Made by a program: the position numbers and the translations under genes. From Lucinisca nassula (Eukaryota > Mollusca > Bivalvia > Lucinida > Lucinidae), in contig OY757011.1 of NCBI GenBank assembly GCA_963580285.1, positions 160,319,908 through 160,383,907 of the forward strand: a DNA stretch of 64,000 nt. Direction: 5' to 3'. Positions 1 through 10,714 of the stretch are shown in pieces (the stretch's first letter is position 1; each line of letters begins with the position of its first letter). A model generated the notes under the pieces. It was not told the DNA's origin. It made no database searches and saw only the letters and a list, made by a program, of their open reading frames with translations.

Positions 1-203
1 GATGGGACCTCCATTTAACCCTTAAGATGCCAAGAAAAACTGTATCTAAAATGTTGTTGTTTATGTTGTCTGCTGAATCTCCTTACAAACTTTTCAAACA
101 TATTTTTGCATACAGGCAAAGAGTGTGGACCCAGATAATACTGCTCCTACAGGAGTACTCTTATCTTGGTCCACAATGTTTGTGCAACAATGACTTAATT
201 AAA

Positions 204-504
204 ACAAGAGCACCGCATGCGGGTGCCAATGCTCGGCTGCAAAAATTCTATGTCGAAAAAGGGGCATAACTATGCCAAAAATATTTTGAGGGTGACTTCA
301 CCTATTGGTATGAGTTCCCCTTTTCAAAATGAACAACTAGTCCGAGTTACAAGTAAATATGTTCAGTAATGACAGATATATTACAAAATGTCCAAGTTTT
401 TGCATTTGCACGACGAAGCAGACGACGATGCAGATGACGACGCAGACGACGCCAGAGCTATGACAATACCTTGTCGTTTTCTTCGAAAACAGCCGAGCTA
501 ATAA
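204..504 (+). mobile_element. Pearl-like single-unit element
   Basis: It opens ACAAGAGCACCGCATGCGGG with a palindromic start, contains a GACGA/CAGACGAC-rich microsatellite at 409-455, and closes with GCCGAGCTAATAA. This is the same plan as the other pearl-like elements in the window: ACAAGAG, palindrome, core, GACG repeats, GAGCTAA end. There is no coding capacity. Confidence 0.6.
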
Positions 505-716
505 CCAGCAGACTTTAAAGCAGACAACAATGGTTGTGATTGGCATATCAAAAGTCTACAGAATCCTAAAATGAGCCAAGACCCCCTGGTTTTTGAGGCC
601 AGTAGCTTATAACCAGCAGACCTTAAAGCAGGCAACAATGGTTGTGATTGGCATATCAAAAGTCTACAGAATCCTAAAATGAGCCAAGACCCCCTGGTTT
701 TTGAGGCCAGTAGCTT
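501..716 (+). repeat. 108-bp direct tandem duplication
   Basis: Two adjacent copies of 108 bp (501-608 and 609-716) differ at only a few positions. Both contain CCCCCTGGTTTTTGAGGCCA. The first copy overlaps the end of the preceding pearl-like element by a few bases. Confidence 0.9.
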
Positions 717-916
717 AACCATTACATAGCAAAGGCTTCTAAAAGAGCAGAATGAACAAAATTAACCTTTATACGCTGAACAAGACAGTATCTACATTTG
801 CAAACAGTGAAGCCATCTGATCAGAATCTATGGTAAACCACTTATATTTCGTGTGGTTTTATTTTGACGCTATTGGCGGTCAAGGAAAAAAACCCGCCAA
901 AAACGCTAATAAAGAT

Positions 917-3297
917 AACATGAGGACCCAATGGCCCTATATGGCTCCCTGTGTACTAGAAAATCATTAGTGTGGGGGACCACTTGACATAATGCTACAT
1001 ACTAAATATCTAAGCTCTGGGAGAAGAAGAATTTTGAAGTATTTTTCCAGCATAAGTCTATAGGAGCTAATGAGCCCTGGGGCGTGGCCAATTCTGACCC
1101 AAAGGGCATGGTTGGCAGGATTTATGTAGGGGACCATATTATGTTGCTATATACTAAATATCTATGGTCTGTACTTCATGGTTTCAGAGAAGAAGATTTT
1201 CATCCCCACGTTTTTAAAAAAAAGTGGGGATATTGTTATCGCCTCCGTCCGTCTGTCTGTCCATCTGTCCGTCTGTCTGTCCGGCTATCTCCTCCTAAAC
1301 AGTTAGCCGGAATTCAACCAAATTTGGTATGCGAGTTGCTTACATGAATGGCTTGCGCAAGAGCACATTTTTTTTGTCCCCGCCCCAGGGGCCCTGGGGA
1401 GGGGTCAAAAGGTCAAATATCAATAAAATTCAATTACAAAGTCAATTTTGAAGATTTTGATGCCAAACTTTGCACATGTACTTAGTTATGAAAAAAGTAA
1501 AACATATTGAACGGGATTTTGGCTGTGACCCCTAGGTCACGCCCTGGGGGTCGGACTTGGGGGGGGTCGGGGGTCAAAATTAAAGTTTTTCAGAACATAG
1601 TCATGTTGCATATCTATGCGAAGGGGATAATGGGTAGAATAAACTACAAGTAAAATTTTGACCCTGGGGTCAGATTGGGGCCCTGGGAGAGGGGTCAAAG
1701 GGTCAAAATTTAAGTTTTTTGGAACATAGTCATGTGGCATATGAAATTGAAGGGCATGATTAGTAGAATATAATACAGGTAATATTTTGACCATGGAGTC
1801 AAATTAGGGCCCAGGGTGAGGGGTTTTCGGTACTTGGCCCCTCTGTAGAAAACGTGGGGATTTGCGATGGTGCGCCATCGACAGTATTCTAGTTGAAGCT
1901 TTTTTTCCATTATAAGTTTACAGGAGTTAAGGGGCCACAGAATTTGACCAATTTGGACCCCAGGGGCATGATTGGCAGAACTCATGTGGGGGACGACTCG
2001 ACATTGCCATATGCTAAATACCTAAGCTCTGAGCCTAATGGTTTGAGAGAAAAAGATTTTTGAAGTTTTGTTTGTTTCCATTTTAAGTTTTTTTTTCCAT
2101 TTTAAGTCTATGGTAGCTAATGGGCCCATGGGCGTGACCAATTTTGACCCAAGGGGCATGGTTGGCAGGATGTCTTAAGATGACCATTTCATGTTGCTGC
2201 AAACTAGATATCTAAGCTCTGGGACTTATGGTTTCAGAGAAGATTTTGAAGTTTTTGTTTTTTTATTATAAGTCGATGGGAGCCAATGGACCCATGGGTG
2301 CGGCCAATTTTGGCCCCAGGGGCATGGTTGGCAGGATTTATGTAGGTGACCACTTGACGTTGTTACATGCTATATATTAAAGCTCTGGGCCCTGTGGTTT
2401 CAGAGAAGAAGATTTTTGAAGTTTTTCCAATTGTAAGTCTATGGGAGCTAAAGAGCCTTGGGGTGTGGCCAATTTGATCCCAGGGGCATAATTGGCAGGA
2501 TTTATGTAGGTGGCCAAATGGCGTTGCTACATACTAAGTATCTAAGCTCTGGGCTTTATTTATGGCTTCAGAGAAGACGATTTTTGAAGTTTTTTCCATT
2601 ATAAGTCAATGGGAGCTGATGAGCTTGGGTGTGGCCAATTTTGACCCCAGGGGCAGGGTTGGCATGATTTATGTAGGTGACTATTTAATGCTGCTAGATA
2701 CTAACCATCTAAGCTCTGTGCTTCATAGTTTCAGATAAGAAGATTTCTGAAGCTTTTTTCCATTATGAGTCTAAGGGGCCCCGGGGCATGGTCAATTTGG
2801 ACCACAGAGGCATGATTGGCAGGATTTATGTAGGTGACCACTTGCCGTTGCTACATGCTAAATATCTAAGCTCTGGACCCTGTGGTTTCATAAAAGATTT
2901 TTGAAGTTTTTCCCATTATAAGTCTAAGGGAGCTGATGAGCCCCGGGGATGGCCATTTTTTGGCCCCAGGGGTATGGTTAGCACGATTTATGTATGTGAC
3001 TATTTTATGTTGCTACATACTAAATATCTAAGCCCTGTGCTTCATGGTTTCAGAGAAGAAGATTTTTGAAGGTTTTTCTCCCATTATAAGTCTATGGGAG
3101 CTAAGGGGCCCCAGGGTGTGGCCAATTTGGACCCTGGGGTGTGACCAATTTTGACCCAAGGGGCATGATTGGCAGGATTTATGTAGGTGACCACTTGACA
3201 TTGTTACAAGCTAAATATCTAAGCTCTGGGCCCTGTGGTTTCAGTGAAGAAGATTTTTCAAAATTTTTCCCACTGTAAGTCTATGGGAGCTAACATT
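917..3297 (+). mobile_element. P1 pearl-like tandem array (3' end missing)
   Basis: The array starts with a decayed version of the family head (AGGACCCAATGGCCCTATAT). It then repeats a unit of about 165 bp recognised by GGCAGGATTTATGTAGG, CTAAATATCTAAGCTCTGGG and TTCAGAGAAGAAGATTTT. It is split at 1199-1892 by another element and ends in GGGAGCTAA at about 3297 without the hairpin terminus. A complete relative lies at 56228-58227. Confidence 0.85.
1199..1892 (+). mobile_element. Element nested inside the P1 array
   Basis: The P1 unit breaks off after AGAAGAAGATTTT and resumes at GAAGCTTTTTTTCCATTATA. Between them are CCCCACGTTTT/AAAGTGGGG at the left, a CCGTCTGTCTGTCC-rich stretch, repeated GGGGTCAAAGGTCAAAATT motifs, and an end reading CGTGGGGATTTGCGATGG. 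The same end motif (ATTTGCGATGGTATACCAT) recurs at 7730-7755, marking a related copy. Confidence 0.6.
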
Positions 3298-3699
3298 ACA
3301 CATACACATCCTTAATGTTGTTGTGCTTACTAATGGCAGAATATTGAGATTTTTGTTTAGAAAATCATGAATAAAATGCGTTTTAAATGTCAAATGATAA
3401 ATAGAATCTTGCATTCAATTTCATTTATTATTAATTTTATTAAACTGGTTGAGAAAAAGGGGTAAAATGCTTGGAAAATCCTCACATTTTATTCCTTTTC
3501 CTCAACTCATTTAACAAATTCAGTAATTCATGAACACTCATGTAAGATCCTCTGCATGCTATTCAGTTTGCACACTCTTCACATTTCCGAACAGTAACTG
3601 CAAGTAGAATATTCTATGTCAATTCTTGTAGCTGGCCAATGTGCTTCAATCCTTGGGACAATAAATAAATGCTTCTTGACAATGTATGATAAAACTTAC
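3298..3699. other. Downstream intron/flank of the CDS gene, no feature seen
   Basis: AT-rich sequence between the P1 array and the last visible exon. I see no exon resembling the expected C-terminal end of the enzyme and no recognisable repeat. Confidence 0.5.
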
Positions 3700-3803
3700 T
3701 TGACAAAGCTGAAATGATAAACATGAACAAAGGTTGCCATTAGAAACTGACAGTCAAATCTGTCCATGATGCCACCATGCCCTGGAATGGTATCTCCAAA
3801 ATC
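3700..3803 (-). CDS. CDS1/2: Phosphatidate cytidylyltransferase, exon i (second half of signature; last visible)
   Basis: The 104-nt exon begins [19 protein letters not shown] and goes on [16 protein letters not shown]. Together with the previous exon it forms the complete signature, with catalytic and metal-binding K-D, H-G-G and D-R-F-D. The acceptor is TTACAG and the donor AA|GTAAGT. It ends with two bases of a split codon, so at least one more exon (about 50 residues in the family) must follow. Nothing in 1-3699 encodes that C-terminus, so it lies outside the window. Confidence 0.96.
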
Positions 3804-4311
3804 CTGTAATTATAAACAAGTTGATCAATAACCCATTGGACTCCTCCACTGTTTTATGTTGTTAGTTATCATATTGACAAAACTTTGAACATTTAAAAAC
3901 AAAATTATATTAATACATATTGCAAAAACTACTCACATTTTTTCAGTCAAAAATAACACTTAGATATTTACTTACAATAAAACTTAATATTTTGACCACT
4001 TACAGGCTTGTTAAGCCAAGGTGTATCAATTTGGTACAAAGGATACAGCTTTTGAGACTTTCTGTTTGCCTTTTAATAACTGGACCCCTCTTTAGAAGTC
4101 TACTCTAAGTTACGCAGAAAAAAAATCTTCACTTCTTATGTAGGTCCTTATAGACAAGGGATGCAAAAATATTTTTAAAAGATTTGATTTTTCTGGAGGT
4201 GCAGCCAATCCACACAATCGTGGTCTATGCACATTTACCTGATCACTAATTGCACATTTCTTGGGACCCTTCTCATGTGGCCTGGTTCATTTATTTTAAT
4301 TGTTCACTCAC

Positions 4312-4446
4312 CTTTATTTTAAATGCCCTTTTAAACCCACTGGCAAAGAAGCCTCCAAATGGCCCAATCACTGAGGCAAATACTGACATAGCTATAGAGT
4401 GGATCATAAATGGATATGTCTTGAATGTACGCCAAGGAACACCAAC
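4312..4446 (-). CDS. CDS1/2: Phosphatidate cytidylyltransferase, exon h (first half of family signature)
   Basis: The 135-nt exon (45 codons, phase 0) reads [20 protein letters not shown], then [20 protein letters not shown] and AFKIK. The S-G-F-K-R-x4-K segment opens the CDP-diacylglycerol synthase PROSITE signature, which completes in the next exon. The acceptor is TCTAG, the donor GTGAGT. IHS and [10 protein letters not shown] are almost invariant in the family. Confidence 0.96.
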
Positions 4447-4639
4447 CTAGACAGAAAAACAAAAATTACAAAATGAACATTGACAAATGAAAAATTGTAG
4501 ACATGAGGGCACAGCAAAGACTCACATCAGCCTGCGCATGCACATATGTGCAGAATGATCCGAGTCTTTGCTATATGTGCCACATGGAAGTCCGATGAGC
4601 TAAAGCTTCATCATGCACATTGGGAAGGCTGTTATCTGA

Positions 4640-5150
4640 CTAAGATGGGTATGCAGTCTGATTTGAGCCATCACTGTGCACATATCTAATTTGTTTGTTC
4701 TGTTTTTTTTTACATCAAGGACCCTGACAACACTATTTAGGTCATATTGCACATTCTTTCATTGGAGAGCAAATGCCGTTTTCTCACTGAGATGGGCATG
4801 CAGACTTATTTGAGCCTTCAATGTTCACCTGCCTGATTTCTTTTTCTGTTTGTTTGGAATCTAAGAGCCCAGTCAACACTATTTAGGTGATATTGAACCA
4901 GTACGGTGTACATTGTTTCACCAGACAGGGAAGGCTATAAACCTGACTGCGATGGGCATGCAGGCTGATTTAAGCCTCACTGTGCACATGTCTCATTTGT
5001 TTGTTCTGTTGGTGTAGAGTTTTAGGACCCATTAAGCACTATTTAGGTCATACTGAGCCAGTCAGTTTATCTGATCACATTTTTCCTGGGCAGGCTTATA
5101 CACAAGTGGGTAACAAGTACAGTGCACATGCTTTCACCAGAAACTGACAG
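4640..5150. repeat. Three tandem SINE S1-like tail fragments
   Basis: Three successive blocks of about 140-170 bp carry the S1 words ACACTATTTAGGTCATATTG, CAGTACAGTGCACAT and TTTGTTTGTTCTGT, each joined to a GATGGGCATGCAGGCTGATT segment. The last block (about 4995-5150) is the longest. It lies in the intron between exons g and h. Confidence 0.55.
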
Positions 5151-5181
5151 TGATTTTTTTTAACAGTAGACTTTTTGCTTG

Positions 5182-5498
5182 ATCAGATGCCATGTTCTGT
5201 GGTATTTGATCTTGGACTTCACTGTTTGCCAGTGTCTGGTCTAGCATTTTTTGGTATAAAATGGGTTAATTAACCCTTTTTGTACCAAAAGGAATCTTCC
5301 TCCTTATATACAGCAGGAGTCCATTTCAATATTTAGGGGTGTCAGGTTGTGTTTTCATCAAAATTTATTTGGAAAATGACTGAACTTTTAGCAAACAGTG
5401 GAGGCCCTGATCAGATGCCGCATTCTGCGGTGTCTGATCTGGGCCTGCACTGTTTGCCAGGGTACCCGTTTTGGGGTTTCTGGTATTAAATGGGATAA
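5182..5498 (+). mobile_element. M2 MITE, complete copy preceded by a half copy
   Basis: A full M2 element (5271-5498) starts TTAACCCTTTTTGTACC, has a palindromic core around GATCAGATGCCGCATTCTGC, and ends with a TGGTA(C/T)-TAAATGGG-TAA terminus. Directly before it, 5182-5270 is the 3' half of a second M2 ending AAATGGGTTAA, so two copies share a junction. Confidence 0.75.
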
Positions 5499-5528
5499 GA
5501 ATGTAAATACAAGCTACAGTATACATAC

Positions 5529-5681
5529 CAGTGCAAATAAAGACTGCATTGTTTCGGGGAAATCATATTCTGTTAAAACAAATACAGGGTTCTTTTCACA
5601 TTCCATAGACATTCTGTTGTTCTCATCATCATATGATATAGGACATATCAGGTAGTCAAAGTGTAATAGCACATATGTCAA
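5529..5681 (-). CDS. CDS1/2: Phosphatidate cytidylyltransferase, exon g (lumenal loop)
   Basis: The 153-nt exon (51 codons, phase 0) encodes LTYVLLHFDYLICPISYD, then a variable acidic loop and VFVLTEYDFPETMQSLFAL. This corresponds to the family's helix plus the 'YLVCP' Cys-Pro motif and the divergent lumenal loop. The acceptor is TTTCAG and the donor GTATGT. A spurious frame also opens upstream of the exon; the AG acceptor and homology set the true border at 5681. Confidence 0.94.
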
Positions 5682-5773
5682 CTGAAACAAGAAAAATAAA
5701 ATCAAGGTCATTGTAATAAAATGAGTGATATGTTCTAGCAATATCTAGTCATGTGAAGAGAGGATCTCTGTTT

Positions 5774-5986
5774 AACCCTTGTTCTCTTGAATAAATTAAT
5801 TTGGCCACACGCATTTCTGAATTTCAACCAATCAGATTATTTGATGTAATTTATTACTATAAATTCAGGAACCAGATGTCAAACAGTGTAGATACTGATC
5901 AGATGGCTTCTTCAGAAGCCATCTGATCTGTATCCACACTGTTTGTAAAGATAGAACATATTCTGGTTAAGCAGAACAAGAGTTAA
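5774..5986 (+). mobile_element. M1 palindromic MITE
   Basis: The terminal inverted repeat is of the AACCCTTGTTCT type. The internal 'CCACAC...CATTTCTGA...CAACCAATCAGATTA' block and the long hairpin centred on GGCTTCTTCAGAAGCC are typical of the M1 family in this window. It lies in the intron between exons f and g. Confidence 0.8.
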
Positions 5987-6520
5987 AGTTGCTGAAGCCG
6001 TCGACGGAACTTATATGATCAGGATCTGAGATTGTATATATTCTTGCTAAACTCAGCTGAGCATGCAATGTGTCCTGCTCGTAAAAATTAAATGCGAACA
6101 TAAGGATAAATATTTTCATAAACCAAACATTGGTGTATTAGGTATGGTACTTGCTAGAACAGTTAACATAATGACTTTTCTGCAAGGGAAACAACTTTTG
6201 TAACATAAGACTTGGCTTCTTACGTGTAAAATTGCAACCCTTCTGAAAAAGAATTCTAACCAGTAAAGGTAGGAATTTGTCCCTAACTTGCTCCTAAGGG
6301 GCGAATTATTAGTAGAACCATACTATTCATGGAGACAGAAATGGTATAAATGAGTTACCTTCCCGAAGATTAAATCATTCCTCCTTAAACACAAATTAAG
6401 AAAACTCGTATCTCCAGAAAAGTTCAAGTAATAAGGATAATTCAGAGATGTTTCCTTAATCCTCTTAAGAAGCTTATGTTATGGGGGGTTCTAACAAGAA
6501 AATGTTTTTGTTAAGCATTA

Positions 6521-6722
6521 ACTCATGTCCTCTGAATAAATTAGTCTAGCCACACTCATTTCTGACTGTCAACTAATCAAATTACTCGATGTTATTCATT
6601 CCTACAAATTCACAAACTGAATGTCAAACAGTGTAGATCCTGATCAGATGGCTTCTTCAGAAGCCATCTGATCAGGATCTACACTGTTTGCAAAGATAAT
6701 CTGTATCCTAGTTCAGCAGGAA
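6521..6722 (+). mobile_element. M1 palindromic MITE with a perfect 31-bp stem
   Basis: The core 6628-6691 folds as two perfect 31-nt arms around a 2-nt spacer (centre CTTCTTCAGAAG). It starts TTAACTCATGTCC and ends CAGCAGGAAACC, so the terminal repeats are decayed while the central hairpin is perfect. Confidence 0.8.
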
Positions 6723-6783
6723 ACCATCCTTTAATAATATCCTGGTTATTCCCCCTGATCTGGAGCTATGAAACTATACTCAC

Positions 6784-6940
6784 CCCTATTCCAAAGGCAA
6801 TAGTTGATATAGCTCCACCTATGAATCCTTCCCATGTTTTCTTGGGAGACAGTTTAATGAGAGGGGTTTTTCCAAAGAAGAATCCAAACATGTAAGCCAT
6901 GATGTCATTACAGATTATCATGGAGACTGGTACCAGAAAC
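6784..6940 (-). CDS. CDS1/2: Phosphatidate cytidylyltransferase, exon f (core catalytic region)
   Basis: The 157-nt exon starts with the G that completes Trp, then 52 codons: [38 protein letters not shown], and [14 protein letters not shown]. These are the most conserved segments of eukaryotic CDP-DAG synthases. CND-x-x-A-Y belongs to the nucleotide/metal-binding core and [12 protein letters not shown] is the loop after it. The acceptor is TTTCAG and the donor GTGAGT. All expected key residues ([10 protein letters not shown]) are present, so the enzyme should be functional. Confidence 0.96.
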
Positions 6941-7057
6941 CTGAAATAAATCTCAAATCATGCACTACACAGCACAGCTATCATCTGTTTATTTCAATGG
7001 CTCAAACTCCATTAGAAATTTGTTGTGACAGGGTTAGTTCAAACTAATGAGGGTTAA

Positions 7058-7275
7058 TACCACAGTACCAGTTTTTGTTTGTTTCTTTGTATTGAAGTTT
7101 TACGGCCCAGTCTAGACTATTTTAGGTCATTTTTCAGCCGGTCAGTTTACCTATCCACACTTTTCCTAGGCAGGCTTATATGAAAGCGTTTAACCAGTAC
7201 AGTGCACATTCTTTCGCCAGAAACTGGCAACTGCTTTTCTTAAATCAGCGGAAGGGAGAGAATGACCATAGAAAA
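7058..7275 (-). mobile_element. SINE S1 copy (head missing or decayed)
   Basis: On the plus strand it reads tail to head: TTTGTTTGTTTCTTTGTATT, CCCAGTCTAGACTATTTTAGG, CAGTACAGTGCACATTCTTT, CCAGAAACTGGCAACTGC. The family tail contains (TTTG)n; the tRNA-like head is not recognisable here. Confidence 0.65.
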
Positions 7276-7279
7276 GGTT

Positions 7280-7760
7280 TCATGTCTCCACGAAAGAATT
7301 TTAACCCAACTCTGTTTAATGAGCAGCTCAAAATAAGTGAAAGTAAAATAATCTTGTAGGGGCCGTACAACCAAAACGACCTCATCCTGACCCCAAAGTT
7401 AAAGGTAAAAAAGTATGACTTTGTCATATCTTAACCTATTGGAGTTATGCTTCTGAAACTTGGTTATTGGATAACCCTTGAAATATAGAATAAATTGGGA
7501 TACTTTTGGTGGACCTGAACATGACCCCAAGGTCAAAAAGTATGACTTTGCCATATCTTCTAAACTTCTGACACTTTGGTTATTGGATGGCCCTTGGAAT
7601 ATAGAATAAATTGGGATACTTTTGGTGTGACCTTGGCCTCAACATGACCACCAACATTTTTTGACTTACATGTACTTCAGGCAAGCTTATAATAATAATA
7701 GTCATTGGTGTTATTCATAGAAAAAGCGGGTATTTGCGATGGTATACCATCAACTGTGTG
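7280..7760. repeat. Degenerate element with two TTGGTTATTGGATAACCCTTGAA-type units
   Basis: Two imperfect direct copies (about 7395-7520 and 7520-7640) share GTATGACTTTG-CATATCTT and AATAGAATAAATTGGGATAC. The right end has ATTTGCGATGGTATACCAT, also the end of the element nested in P1 at 1199-1892. Confidence 0.5.
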
Positions 7761-7774
7761 ATCTAGTTTATTAT

Positions 7775-8058
7775 TGGTTTTATGCCCTTTCAAGATAATC
7801 CACTGATATTAAATCAATCATTAATCAGAGGTAGGAAGATCCAGAGCACCCAGATGATCCTTTCAAGATTATCCTCTTATATTAAACAAATCAATAATCA
7901 AGATAGACAAAATCCAGAGTACTCAGAGAAAAACCACATGACCTTCCATTGAAGATCTGGGTCTCGTGTTTTACTATAGCAAGGCTTGAACCCAAAGTTG
8001 TGAAAGATTTTATGTTTAAGATACAGCACTCTTAACCACTAAGCCATGGAGGTCACTT
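7775..8058 (-). mobile_element. SINE S5 with tRNA-like head
   Basis: On the minus strand the head starts near 8055 with CCATGGCTTAGTGGTTAAGA (A-box-like) and GGGTTCAAGCC (B-box-like), followed by a body with an internal duplication (two CCTTTCAAGATAAT blocks). A relative is at 59395-59625. Confidence 0.65.
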
Positions 8059-8334
8059 CATACACTTCACAGTGTCCACCATTTTTTTCGAAGGGAGACA
8101 ACCTTTGTGACTTCTATTTTGGTGTTCTGTGCTCTGAACCCCTCAAAGAATTTCTCTTTCTTATGGTTTCACCTTAACCCCAGTAGGGGACACAGACTGT
8201 GTATATTAGATACACTCCAGTTTTGCAGGATGAAAGCCTACACAGTAATCCTGTAATTACGGTAGGGTTCTTTAACCTGCAGAGGGAATGGTTCTCCCTG
8301 CACAGGGGGCCTCCAGTTCACATCCAGATCCGAA

Positions 8335-8801
8335 GGACGGTGCTTTGATTTGATTGAGGTTTAGCGTCCCCGTCAACACTGTATTGGTCATTTTGGAGAC
8401 GTTGCTTCCAGTTTTGTGGGACTTTTACCCCCGACACTGAGATGAAATGACATCTCAAGCTCTGTCGCCCAATGAAACCAATAGGATTTATAAGCATGGG
8501 CGGTCCAACTTGCAACGCTTTGCCTGGACAGGCTTAGATCCTCTAAGCGGTTTACCAGTATTTGTGTGCGGTCAGATTTCAGCTCTGCATGGAAGCATCA
8601 TGCAGCCAATCTATGTTGTCAAGCCCCGATGGGCGGGGCTTGTCGATTGACGGTGCACTTTATGACATTCATCCCTGCAGATGATGCCAGTGGAGAATGT
8701 TTGGACACCAAAATTTTCACACCGCTGCAGGGGATCAGCCCGGGACCTCTAGCATCAGAGGCAAGTGCACTAACCACTGAGCTATCACACTCCCCTATTT
8801 G
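8335..8801 (-). mobile_element. SINE S2, near full length with tRNA-like head
   Basis: The minus strand reads ATAGCTCAGTGGTTAGTGC (A box) then GGTCCCGGGCTGATCCCC (B box) near 8750-8800. The body shares GCCCAATGAAACCAATAGG and CTGAGATGAAATGACATCTC with the copies at 11945, 46846 and 52585. The tail is a TTTGATTTGATT run at 8340. Confidence 0.8.
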
Positions 8802-8949
8802 CCCTTTCCTTTAAAAGAAGACCACTCTTGACAAGGCAAACAAAATATTTTTGCAAGAGTTTCCTCCCCCAGGTGTAACTAATCCCCTAACAATCCAAGA
8901 TGTACAACATGGAGACAGTTTGTGCTTAGTGGACATGAAATATAGTTTA

Positions 8950-9022
8950 ATATCAGGGATTGCAACCTAAAGGTATTAGATTTTATCTCTTCTTATTCAG
9001 CATTTCAGGATAGTTCACATTT
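8950..9022 (+). repeat. Duplicate of intron sequence flanking exon e (left copy)
   Basis: Almost identical to 11217-11290, including CAACCTAAAGGTATTAGATT and TCAGCATTTCAGGATAGTTC. The right copy runs up to the donor site of exon e. The two copies are direct repeats about 2.27 kb apart. Confidence 0.85.
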
Positions 9023-9029
9023 GTTCAAA

Positions 9030-9130
9030 TTAACCCTTGTCCTGCTGAATATTCAAATATGCCGTACCCACCACTGCTTATCAACCAATCAGATTTCTTA
9101 ATGCAAATCATTGCAGCAAATTCATACAAG
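9030..9130 (+). mobile_element. M1 MITE left part
   Basis: TTAACCCTTGTCCTGCTGAA followed by the family's CAACCAATCAGATT block. It breaks off near 9130. The missing hairpin and right end of the same family are found at 11104-11213, so one M1 copy may have been split by about 2 kb of inserts. Confidence 0.65.
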
Positions 9131-9179
9131 AAAAATGCCTAATGGCATTATGGACGGGTTATTTTTTTCAGTACGGTTA

Positions 9180-9480
9180 GGATGGTGGTGGCATGGGTGG
9201 GGTAGGGTGGGTGTGCTGGTGTGAGGTAGGGTGGGATGGATTAGGAGTCGGGTGGGACGGGGTGGAATTTGTGGTGGGGTGGGGTGTGGGGTGGGATGGG
9301 ATGGGATGGGGTGTGGTGGGGTTGTGGGGTGGGATGGGCTTGGGTGGGTGGGATGGGGTGAGGTCGGGTAAGGTGGGGAGTGGTGGGGTTGGGGGTGGAT
9401 TGGGGTTGTTTTGGGATGGGGGTGGGGTGGGGTTGTGGGGTAAGGTATGCTAGTGTAGGGTGGGGTGGGTAGCGTATGTA
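9180..9480 (+). repeat. G-rich GGGTGGGATGGGG minisatellite
   Basis: About 300 bp of imperfect GGGTGGGG/GGGATGGG units on the plus strand with almost no C. Many runs of three or more G make it a candidate for G-quadruplex structure. The 86-codon open frame across it is compositional, not a gene. Confidence 0.9.
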
Positions 9481-9589
9481 TGTAAAACTAAGTATGCATG
9501 TATGTACAGAACAAATGCAATATCCTAACCCAGTAACAACTTTTTGTGGAGGGGGGGGGGTATGATTTGTTATGTGTTTTAAGAAGAAA

Positions 9590-9923
9590 AAAAAAGTTTT
9601 TTTTTCCTATTTTTAGCTCTGGTGGACACTGATTTTAGCGATTTTGAAAAAGGGTCACCTAATTAACATTTCTGTATGTATGTAAAACTATGGGGGGGGG
9701 TTGATTTGTTTATGTGTTTTACAAAGAAAGAAAAAAAAGTCTCTATTTTTAGCTCTGGTGGCCACTGATTTTAGCAATTTTGAAAAAGGGTCACCTAATG
9801 AACATTTCTGTAAAATAATTTTGAAATCGGGCCATTATCCCAGGAGGAGATGTCGTTTAAAGAAATTGTTGACGGACGACGGACATCAACTCACCTTGAG
9901 CACTTCGTGCTCAGGTGAGCTAA
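9590..9923 (+). mobile_element. P2 pearl-like element, 3' part
   Basis: Two P2 units (CTATTTTTAGCTCTGGTGG-C-ACTGATTTTAGC) with poly-G and poly-A runs lead into GACGGACGACGGACAT and a terminal hairpin CACCTTGAGCACTTCGTGC/TCAGGTGAGCTAAAAA. The 5' end is missing. Another element head starts about 20 bases later. Confidence 0.8.
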
Positions 9924-9944
9924 AAAAAGAACGAAAAAAAAAAA

Positions 9945-10620
9945 AACAAGAGGGCCATGATGGCCCTTGATCGCTCACCTGATCAATAGAGTAACAAGCG
10001 GGCCCCGGGGAGGGCCATTACTGACGCCAGGGTTATAATGTGCATAATGTTGAGGGAGGTCTAAAAAGGTGAAGCTTCATACAAATATCAACAAAGGCTA
10101 TAATTTGAACAATCTTGGCAAGGTCCACTAGATGAAGCTACACACCTAATATCAAAGACCTGGGCCTTGCGGTTTAAGAGAAGAAGATTTTTTTAAATAT
10201 ATTCCCTACATAAGCCTATGTAAAACCAAATGGCCCCGGGGCGGGGGCATTTTTGGCCTCAGGGCTATAATTTAAATAATGTTATGAAGCATCACACCAA
10301 ATATCCAAGGCCTGGGCCTTGCTGTTTCAGAGAAGAAGATTTTCAAAGATTATCTCTATATAAGTCTATGTAAAACCAAAGGGCCCCAGGGCTGGGGCAT
10401 TTGTGGCCTGAGAGCTATAATTTGAACAATCTTGGTAGAGGTCCACAAGATGAAGCTCCAAACCAAATATCAAAGACATGGGCCTTGCAGTTTCAGAGAA
10501 GAAGATTTTTAAAGATTTCCCTATATAAGTCTATGTAAAATCAAAGGGTCTCTGGGCAGGGGGATTTTTGGCCCCAGGGCTATAATTTGAACAATCTTGG
10601 CAAAGGTCCACTATCAGGGG
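9945..10620 (+). mobile_element. P3 pearl-like element, 5' part
   Basis: It begins ACAAGAGGGCCATGATGGCC with its palindrome, then CGCTCACCTGATC, then about four P3 units (GGGCTATAATTTGAACAATC; AAGATGAAGCT-CA-ACCAAATAT). It stops at about 10620 without a terminal hairpin. The same unit makes the large array at 38222-42200. Confidence 0.8.
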
Positions 10621-10714
10621 AGGAAGATAATAATTGTTCATATGTGTTTATGGAGAAGAAAAGAAAAATAAAGAAAAAATAGAATGAAAAAAGAAAGGAA
10701 AAAAAAAAAGAAAA

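Noticed and set aside
1..3699. Search for the last exon of the phosphatidate cytidylyltransferase gene
   Set aside because: No minus-strand segment after an AG acceptor encodes the expected C-terminal tail; the region is mainly the P1 array. The exon must be outside the window.
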